Shown: positions 55,966-64,000 of the stretch, piece by piece
How positions within the stretch are numbered: the stretch's first letter is position 1
How the letters are laid out: the number at the start of each line of letters is the position of its first letter
Source of the DNA: Nyssa sinensis
Lineage: Eukaryota > Streptophyta > Magnoliopsida > Cornales > Nyssaceae
NCBI GenBank assembly: GCA_008638375.1
Contig: CM018052.1
Span: 4,791,017-4,855,016, forward strand
Direction: 5' to 3'
DNA length: 64,000 nt
Made by a program: the position numbers and the translations under genes
The notes under the pieces: generated by a model
The model's database searches: none
Told to the model about the DNA's origin: nothing
What the model saw: the letters and a program-made list of their open reading frames with translations, nothing else

Positions 55966-57667
55966 TTTGAAATAGTGAAAATACACTATTTATTTACTTA
56001 ATTTGGACTCCGTTTGACATATTTAATGTCTAGGGGTAAAATTGTAATTTTACCTATTTAATAAAATAATTAAATAATTATTTTATTATTTAATTAATTT
56101 ATTCAGGGCTTAAATGTATAAATTTTCAGAAGTCTGGGCCACTGTGTAATTCCCCAAAACTGTTGGGTCAAAAACCAATTTACAAAAGTTCTGGTTCAGT
56201 TTTTTTAATTTCAAACAGTGGGCCATTGGGTTTTCAATTCAAAACCCTAAACCGGTCCCTTTATCAACTGAATCAGCCGGTTCAGGTCCCCCCAGAGAAC
56301 CGGGATAACATATCCCTCATATCCCAAATTGGTCCTTATCCGTGTTTATGTCATGCCCCAATTCAATTTCTAATTTTATTTCTGTGTTACCAAACAGTCG
56401 GATTCCAGAATTTTAAAACATTAAAACCAAAACTGTGCCGTTTCATTAATGCGGTGGCCAGTTCATACGTCGACACGTGTGTGAGTCAGTTCGGTGGGTT
56501 TGGACGTGTTGGACGAGTCGACTCGGTCGACTCGTCGTCTTCTTCACCAACCAGTATACTGTTGCCCTAATTCCCAGTCCCCATTTTTCTCTATTTCATG
56601 CCATTTCAAGCACGGTTTCCAACTGTTTTTGGTTCCAATCAGTCCTTAGGAGTGATTCCAACAACTTGGCATCGATTTGGTGCCTTGAATCCAAGGATTA
56701 AGCTCGGTAGAACCGATTATTGCGCATTATTTCAGTTCGGCCGTGTGGCCTTGTTCCTCAACCAAATCGCACACGGTTTGGTTCTTTGTGACCTTTAGGA
56801 TAGGGGCTTCAATTCCCCATTTATAAATTTCAGTTTGCAAGCCTATCTCAGGTTTTGGGTTCCATGGCCGAAAAGAATAGTGTCAAATTTGAGGGTCTTC
56901 CCGTGTGAGTCTCAGTCGCGTATAGTGGTATTTGGAACCCTAGGAATGTCTAGTTCATGTTCGGACCCTCAGTAATTGGTTTGGTTGAGGTCAATTCAGA
57001 CCTTCAACCTTAAGGTCCATTAATGGCGGATTTGGGTTTTTGCTTGAATTCCAAGCAGTCCGATGGTCCTTCTTATGCTTAAACAACCTAGATTTTTAGT
57101 CTAGCTAACATGCATGCAATTACAGTCCTTATAGCCTCAGAATTTCCTCAAAACAATTCTAAAAATTCAAACCAATAAATGAAGGAAAAATTTGAATTTT
57201 TACCTTCAACAGTGGCAGTCTCTCCTCTGGCTTGGTTCAGGCACGACCTCGGTGGCTGCCTCAGTTCAGTCATGCTTCAGTTCCCCTCTGTCCTTTGGTG
57301 CATTTCCATGTAAACAATAGGCATGCACAAGCTTGTATACACACAAGCCATGGATACACACGTACATGCAGCCCTCTCTCTCTAACGAGCAAACACACAC
57401 AGGCAGTTGGTTTCTGATTCCTTTCCTCCCCACCCGAGACACACAAGGCCTCCTTGTGACCCCCTTTGAACCACACTTATTAGGTATGAATATATATACA
57501 CACACCTATACATCTCTAGGTGTATATATATATCAGAGATTCAGTGGGGTTTAAGGCTGATGTGGGCTGAGGGAAACCATCATATGGGGTTTGCATGTAA
57601 TCTCATTGGTCCAATTTGAGGTGGGGCTTGGTTAACTTAGAGATATATACAATTGAGTTGTATAAAT

Positions 57668-57760
57668 ATGCACAAAGTAATGGCAGCCCAGTTGGTAAAC
57701 TTTTTGAGAAAAATTCATTCCCTCTCAAAGGTCAAGGGTTCAATTCCCTTGGCCTCCCAT
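57668..57760 (+). repeat. tRNA-like module, antisense to host LTR
   Basis: AGCCCAGTTGGTAAAC and GGTCAAGGGTTCAATTCCC, about 48 bp apart, match the module at 18843 closely. It lacks a paired acceptor stem. Confidence 0.55.
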
Positions 57761-58175
57761 TTGGCCCCTTTTTCACCATTTTTGGTTAAGGCCCTGTTTG
57801 GCTGCGCATTAATTCAGTTTCTGATGTTTGCCTCATAACTTTCATTCCGTAACTCCTTTTTCGATGCGGTTTGTTCCGAGAGTTTCATATTTCAGTTATC
57901 TACAGTGTCAGAGGTTCCGTGTCATTTATTAGTCATTCGGGATTTTTGTGGTTAATTAATTCGAATTCCGTCAGTGTTAAATTGACATTATCTCACCTAA
58001 TTAATGGATAATTAGGTTCGGGTATTGTACCCTATTCTCGGACATGTTCTAATTATTTTATCGGTCTATCTTGACCGTCGGGAGATTAGGGTTAATTCCC
58101 TTGATTATTCCCTAAGCCGGTACTAATCAATAATTAATTATTTAATTATTAATTATACAGAGTCGGGGTGTTACA

Positions 58176-58374
58176 CCCTCTGTGCGTGTGCTCAGTATTT
58201 TCTGCTCTGAACGTGAGACCAGAGGTCGTGGGGGACTCCGAGCAAGGAAGCTCTAGACCCTATATATAAACCTATTCTGGACGAGTGAGCTTTGGCTATT
58301 TTGGGTGTACATGTGCTGCACGAGGGCTAGTCTATCACTTTATGGTATAACAATACCCCCCCGGTGTAATATCC
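58176..58374. other. Short spacer between nested LTRs
   Basis: The sequence continues across the removed LTR 53149-58175 from the left flank (gggacccctc). No gene is recognised. Ends with GTATAACAATACCCCCCCGG just before the next LTR. Confidence 0.35.
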
Positions 58375-59785
58375 CGACCCAAAATATTAGGTCATGTAGG
58401 ACGCATTACGAGGTGACAAACCGTAGTTAAAAATTAACTACTAAAAGATCAAAAAATCGAGAAATATACAAATGCATATAACTCCAAATACATGGTTAAG
58501 CTATATACATAAGATAATATATATATATATGTATTAACGTATACAAATACATGCATTCAGTGTGTATGTTATCAAATGTATGTATACATAAGTATATATA
58601 TATATATATATATATGCATAACAATACACATAAATGTATACATATATATAATGAAAATATATATGTACATGTAAGTATGTATATACATCTGTGTATAGAA
58701 TAGTGAACCAGTGTGTGTGAGTGTCGGCTGTGTGTGTGTGTGTTTATGAGTGTGTGTTTAATATAATATACATATATTTACAAAATATCAAACCAAACTT
58801 AAATGCAAAGAAAAAGTTGGAAAAGTAGAATTAAATGGATGGAAGGAAAATTGATGAGAAGTGAAGTTTGGAGGCTGTGAGGTCATATAGAGAGAAAGAT
58901 TGGAAGAGAGAGAGAGAGAGAAGGCGGTGGAAGTTTGCTTTAAAAGCAAGTGCATGCACTGCATGCTTGTTGCTTGAGAAGAGATCTGAAGGAAAAGGAA
59001 GCAAGGAGATAGAAGGGAGAAAAAAAAGAAGGAATCAGAAGGGAGAAGAAAGGAGGAAAACAAAAAGGAAAGGTGAGAAACCATAAAACTCACTATTTTC
59101 TCTCTCTAGAATTTTACATACGTATAAACTGTTTAAGTCTTGATTTATGTATATATAATGTTTAGGATGTTTATTCTTGAACAAGACGTGGAAAATGAAC
59201 GTTAAAAACATCAAGAACACCTAGCCGTACACCATGACAGCCATAGATAGACTTGGTTGAAGCAGGTCTATGATGACCTTTATAAAACATATTTTGGTTA
59301 TTCTAGACCCAAAATTGGTCACATGAGGGTGTCAAAAACCCTATTACGCGATCAAAAAGCCTAGGAAAACACCTCCATAAAGTGAGTTGCATGTTTCGGG
59401 TTTGAAACCCAACCTCATAAACTTATACCTAAAAGTAGATTTAAGGGTAAGGAATAAAACTGCCTGACAAAAGGGAGACAACGGACCAAACCCCACATGA
59501 AATGGTGAAGAAATGAGGGCATACCAGAAAGTTGCAAGTGCAGCCATGGTGAAGTGGAACCGAGCCTTGAGCTCGATTTAAGACTTCAAGTGAATGCCAA
59601 AAGGATCCCTGAAGTTTTACAAACATTTTAGATTAAAAACAGTAAGATTTGATCGAGCCATAACACATGAAAATGGAAGTTTGTAACTTCAGGATTTAGG
59701 GCAACAGTGATGGGAATGATCAGGAAGACGATGAGTCGACTCGTCACTCGTTTAAAATGGCTGTGTTGACTCAGGACACGTGGTG
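58375..59785 (+). mobile_element. Long LTR, sense, broken by insertion
   Basis: It starts TGTAATATCCCGACCCAAA, the exact reverse complement of the gypsy 3' LTR terminus at 28238. It includes TA/TG microsatellites, a GA-rich leader (58890-58920) with donor AAAG|GTGAGAAACC near 59071, and the GAGTCGACTCG block at 59735, and is cut at 59785 by another LTR. The rest lies outside the window. Confidence 0.75.
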
Positions 59786-60819
59786 TGTCACGACCCGAAA
59801 CCCACCCTATGCGGATCTCGAGTCGCGACCGCCGCCCCAAGACTCGAAGGCCTCAGGACAAGGCTCACATCTACAGCGGTATCGAATAGATGTGCCTCAT
59901 GTGGTTGCGGAAGCGTGAAAAACTTTTTCTTTTCTTTTCTCATTTTAAAATTTGCACATTCGTCCGATACTGCCGCGACTCACAATGGTACACATGATCA
60001 TACATTTAGAGCATAACTAAAAATTTAAAGGCTTTTATAATAGATACATGTTCAGCTGCCCCTTGGGGCTTAATACATAACAGTTCACTACCTTACTAAA
60101 ACAAAGGTTACATCTTAAGTTCATGATACTTAATAAAAGAACTACTTAGATGTCCCTTCCAAAAACAGCTAGGCTCATCCTCATTGTCTTCAAATCAACC
60201 CTATTGTCAATCACCTGAAAGGGGGATTCGAACAAAGTCCGGGTAAGATAATCTAAGCTTGTGAGCAATTCCAACATTCGTCATGGGGTTTCAATCAACA
60301 GTGGTTTTAGCTCATAAAGGTTTATAAATCAATCACTGTCAATTGTTCGTATCTTTTGAACACAGAATATATGCATTCATAAAACTCATGGCTTTGAAAC
60401 ATTTAAAATATTCAAGCTAACATATGCTTTTTCATATAAAACTTGTAACTCTGAATACATAATATATGCATTCCATAAAACTCATAGCTCTAAAACATGT
60501 AAAATGCTCAAGCTAAAAATGTGTTCTTCTTTAAATAAAGTACATATAAACTCAAACATGTAAATATGAAAATGAGGATTTAAAATCTGCTTTCATTTTC
60601 AAATATCTCTTCTTTTCACTTTAACTCTTGGAATCTGTTTCAAACCAGACTCCCGTTTTACTCCGGGCGAGATATCTCTTTACCTGTGGGATTAGATCCT
60701 GCTACCAGGCATTTGACAATCCATTGAATTCCATAGAACCCAAAAGCTTGTCAGCTCCACAGGATAATGGAGTCCCTTGCGAATCCCCAATACCCTGTCT
60801 CGTGCTTATGCACAGTTAT
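59786..60819 (-). mobile_element. Long LTR, antisense, broken by insertion
   Basis: It starts TGTCACGACCCGAAACCC and follows the landmark order (AGCGGTATCGAATAGATGTG, CCCCTTGGGGCTTAATAC, CACCTGAAAGGGGGATTCG, AAACCAGACTCCCGTTTTAC) to 60819, where a C-type LTR is inserted. Close to the gypsy 5' LTR at 33274. Confidence 0.8.
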
Positions 60820-61407
60820 TGTCACATCCCGCACCCCACCCTACGCGGATGCTGAAGATGTGATGCCAGTTAGCTGCCTTGCCAGTCTCCAACCGACAAT
60901 ACGACCAACCAAAGGCAATCTTCTGAACCTTACAATGAATTACATTCCAAATGTAGGGTCAGAACAGCAGAAATTAAAACCTTTTTATCTTGGGAATGCA
61001 ACTCAACTATATACCTCATAAGCATGTACCACAGAGCAAATCTATAATCAGACAGCTAATAACTCTAACCACAGAGCACATCTATAACAGATATATAATA
61101 CAGAGCATATCAAATTCCTCCAGAGTACTATTACCATGAGCCATGTCCCTACATATCTCTTGTACATAGATAAGTCTACTATATCATTACACTCACCTGA
61201 ATAGCTAGAGTCAATCCATCAGAACCCAAGTCTCCACATTTTATTGCCATCAGATCTTCACCTGGGAATGCCTTTCAATCCACTAGTGACATATCTTTGT
61301 GCTTTCTAATCCAATGGAGATATACCCTGAAAAATGTTAAATAAATGGAATGAGCTTAAACAAGCTCAGTGAGTAACATAGGTTCCTGCCATGGGTTTCA
61401 AAACCAG

Positions 61408-61445
<38 letters not shown>

Positions 61446-64000
61446 TGCTCCAGTAGAACAGATGTAATTCAAGAGAACGCATCGAATCAACATGGAACCA
61501 AATAGAATAGATTAATACTGAATACTAATTAAACAACGGTATATCAACAAATATGCCTGAACCTTCCCCAGGCGATGTGGGATGGCATTACTTCCCATCT
61601 ACCCCTCACATGGAGGGCCTCATATCGCACACCTCCGGCTGAGGTCGGAATCAGAGCGGAACAGGTCAGATAGGATTGAGCGGATGCTGAGCTCCGGGCG
61701 TCCCACAGAGGTAGCCATCCATCCACTGATATACTCAATCCCGTAATGGGCCCCAGATAAGACTCAACATGACAAACAGAATCAAACAGACTCCAAAGGA
61801 TAGGTAACAGAACAACAGACTTCAACAGAATCAACAGGATATATCAAAAGACAGGATAGAACAAAATCATGCCACAAGTAATGCAGATCAAGTGGTATGC
61901 ATGAAAGCATATGCATTTAAAACAGTTCAGTGTATAAACAGTTCAGCATATTAAGCAGTTCAGTATACAAGTTTAAGTAATACAGAAAATATACGCCAAG
62001 TCAAGAGTCCGAGTTACTCACAGTTTACTATGCTTATCTCTATTCACCGATATCCTCCAGATGTGTTAGGCACTTCCACGCATATCCTCAATAATCATCA
62101 TCCTGATGTCGGTACCATTGGATTCATTTGGCAACCCTGGAATCAGAATTCCAGTTACTGATCTCTCTCTTCTTCAGTCCTTATCCCCTAAGCAAATGAT
62201 GATCCTGACAGATTCTGCCCTTTATCATTCCATCCATCAGATATTGAAGAACTTTCCCTTCCTCTAATTCATCACAGAAATCACAACATCCAATAGTTAC
62301 AGGTTTCCCCAACCTCCATCATTGGACAGCAGCTCTGCTGCTCTTTTCTTCTCCACATATTTCCTATACTCCTCAAAAGTTGTTGCACAAATGCACTGAT
62401 GTTGGCCCTTCAAGATTTCTAATTCAGTCCACAAGCATGGCCTGATATACGGTAGTGCTGCAGGAAATTAAGGAATCCCAAACCCGAACATCCTCTCTCT
62501 CTTTTAGTTGAATTTAAATCCAGGAACCCTAGGCCAGTAAATACAGACATTAGTTAATAATAGTATACTTTACTTATTTACTAGTTTAAGAGTTAACTGG
62601 GAACAACTGAGGTTCATATTAGCACTGATAACCAACCAAATTAATTTAGATGGTAAATATTGCCTATTGAAATTCCAGGTGACAATATAGAAACCACACT
62701 TCCAGCAATAGTGTTAAATCATACTTTTATACCATGAATAATGTGGTAAATAAAACAGAAGCAGTCAAAGTATCACTTTACAACAGCAAGAGGCTCTCTA
62801 TAGTTGCAGGGTTAGATAATTGCACATTTTAGTTTTCCCCAATAGTCGCACACACTGTTATGGTTAAAACATAATTCCTTTAGAGATTGTAATTTCAGAG
62901 CAGAAGATTTTATACTGCTTCCGGATTGGGTGGGTCGTTAGAGAGGAAGAAAATCAGGAAGCTGAAGCTGCCGCCACACAGCTCCTATTTTGCTTCAAAC
63001 ACTAGTGGCCACGGGCTGATTCTTACGCTCCAAATTGATTTGTGTATTTACAATTTTTAATGCTTAAATCAACCAGCTTGGCCAGCAAAACGCCCATCAT
63101 AGAGCTTCCATCTCTCTTACACCGCTACCCACACACGTCTCTGCACCGCTACACACACACAGATATATACCCATGTCCTTCTGCTGCATCGCCACACAAA
63201 AGCACACACATAGACCTCCTGCTACACTGCCCCATATCCATCACTCCTTCAGTTCTCTTAGCAACCAAATCAGAAGAGAAGAGATGGAGTCAAAACTTGT
63301 TCACCTGCTATTAAAGCAACTCCCGTAGCAGCAGCCATACATTCAACGATCAAACGCCCAACACGATTCTGCCCTTTGCAGCGAACTGCTTCAGTCCGCA
63401 CTTCCATTTCCATCAATTTCCCCAAATCAGCAGCTCTGATTGCTACTCAATTTCAATCCCAAGTTCAGCTCCATCCATACCCATACAACCATGCCATCAT
63501 CCTTTGTCGACCATCGCGAAACCCATCCGCCTTTTATCAGAACAGGGGATTTCAATATCCCAACCTGCATCGCCCCCACGCTTCACACACATACACAAAT
63601 TAAATACATACACACCGACCTGCCCACCGATTTTCTCTCCTTGCTCTAGAAGCTTCAAGCTTCTTCCTATGTCGCCTCTCTCCCACGATCACCGACTACT
63701 CTCTCTTTTCTTTTCTCTTTTTTACTTTTCTTCAACTTCCTCTAGCTTCTTCAAGAAGCTTCTTCTCTCCTTATCTCTTTTATATATATATATATATATA
63801 AAATAAGCCCCCCCCATTCTCACGTTTTCTAACAGTTTCGGCTGCTTTTCTATCTTCTTTTCTTTTCTTATCAATTTATCCAATTCCATCATGAAGCTTC
63901 TTCAAGCTTTTGCTTTTATTTTATATATATATATATATATATAGATATATATATATATATATACAGATACTTAGGCTCCTTTACTATTTTAAAATATATC
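60820..64000 (-). mobile_element. C-type LTR, antisense, runs off the window
   Basis: It starts TGTCACATCCCGCACCCC at 60820. Read on minus it matches element C 5' LTR backwards from 37730: CTAACATTTTTCAGG and TCCATTGGATTAGAAAGC near 61320, GAACTGTTTATAC-like strings near 61930, and GTGAGTAACTCGGACTC near 62005. The distal part (63000-63960) is CT- and CA-rich with (TA)n at 63781-63800 and 63920-63962. No primer site precedes it, so it is a solo LTR or a 3' LTR. Confidence 0.75.
61411..61442. repeat. (AT)n microsatellite
   Basis: A pure AT dinucleotide run inside the LTR. Confidence 0.95.

Larger units (their letters stand above)
53149..58175 (-). mobile_element. Complete solo LTR, 5027 bp, TSD CCCTC
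   Basis: On the minus strand it starts TGTAACACCCCGACTCTG and ends GGGTTCGGGATGTGACA. CCCTC flanks both ends (53144-53148, 58176-58180). The U5 end matches element C and the LTR at 60820, while the middle shares the roughly 140-bp units (near 55500-55960) and the donor AG|GTAAAAATTC (57203/57202) with the other long LTRs. No primer site or internal domain. Its extra length is partly a 60-bp array. Confidence 0.93.

Noticed and set aside
56163..56798. Overlapping plus-strand frames of 135, 74 and 66 codons
   Set aside because: They lie antisense in the 5-kb LTR with no conserved counterpart or recognisable domain.

Overview
This window is nuclear DNA from a flowering plant, almost certainly a eudicot with a repeat-rich genome. 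The evidence is AT-rich sequence, long LTRs with TG...CA ends and 5-bp target duplications, primer-binding sites matching the 3' end of plant initiator tRNA-Met, one Ty3/gypsy gag relic, one Ty1/copia RNase H relic, and broken copies of plant housekeeping genes. I see no intact host gene, rRNA, functional tRNA or CRISPR array. The species cannot be named from the sequence.

Layout. (1) 1-14792: an antisense LTR running in from the left edge (to 3619), a pyrimidine-rich stretch, then the 3' end of a Ty1/copia element (RNase H relic, polypurine tract, 3' LTR from 5095). That LTR was split by an antisense LTR (5850 to about 13360), itself split by a complete solo LTR (9381-13183, TSD TTCTC). (2) 14793-44262: a large non-autonomous LTR element (element E) whose 5' LTR was hit by a solo LTR (15512-19234, TSD AAAAG) and by a second-family LTR (B1, 22786-42144). 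B1 was in turn split by element C (24412-40886), whose 5' LTR holds a doubly truncated gypsy fragment (26134-35966) with a gag relic. That gypsy fragment contains another B-family solo LTR (28413-31620, TSD CTAAT). (3) 44263-53148: an 86-bp tandem repeat holding solo LTR B2 (44299-47168, TSD CCAGA), then a mosaic of broken host-gene pieces: serine carboxypeptidase-like on +, and GCP5-like, NASP-like and SmB-like on -, with a 435-bp hAT-like element inside the NASP piece. (4) 53149-64000: a 5-kb solo LTR (TSD CCCTC) and three more nested LTRs, the last running off the right edge.

The most interesting signal lies inside the long LTRs. Two diverged copies (1-3619 and 15512-19234), both read on the minus strand, carry a matching multi-exon gene model. 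It has a donor near the GA-rich 5' leader, a roughly 1.66-1.68 kb intron, a 274-285 bp exon encoding a conserved small charged protein, a 108-157 bp intron and a 56-61 bp second coding exon; copy 15512 reaches its stop only in a further exon. Both predicted proteins (105 and 110 residues) stay open across the predicted splices, and most differences are conservative or in-frame. Other LTR copies keep several of the splice sites but lack the main coding exon. The LTRs also carry a palindromic pair of TGACGTCA sites, tandem repeats of about 140 bp and antisense tRNA-like A/B-box modules. Everything here was read by eye; no alignments or database searches were run.
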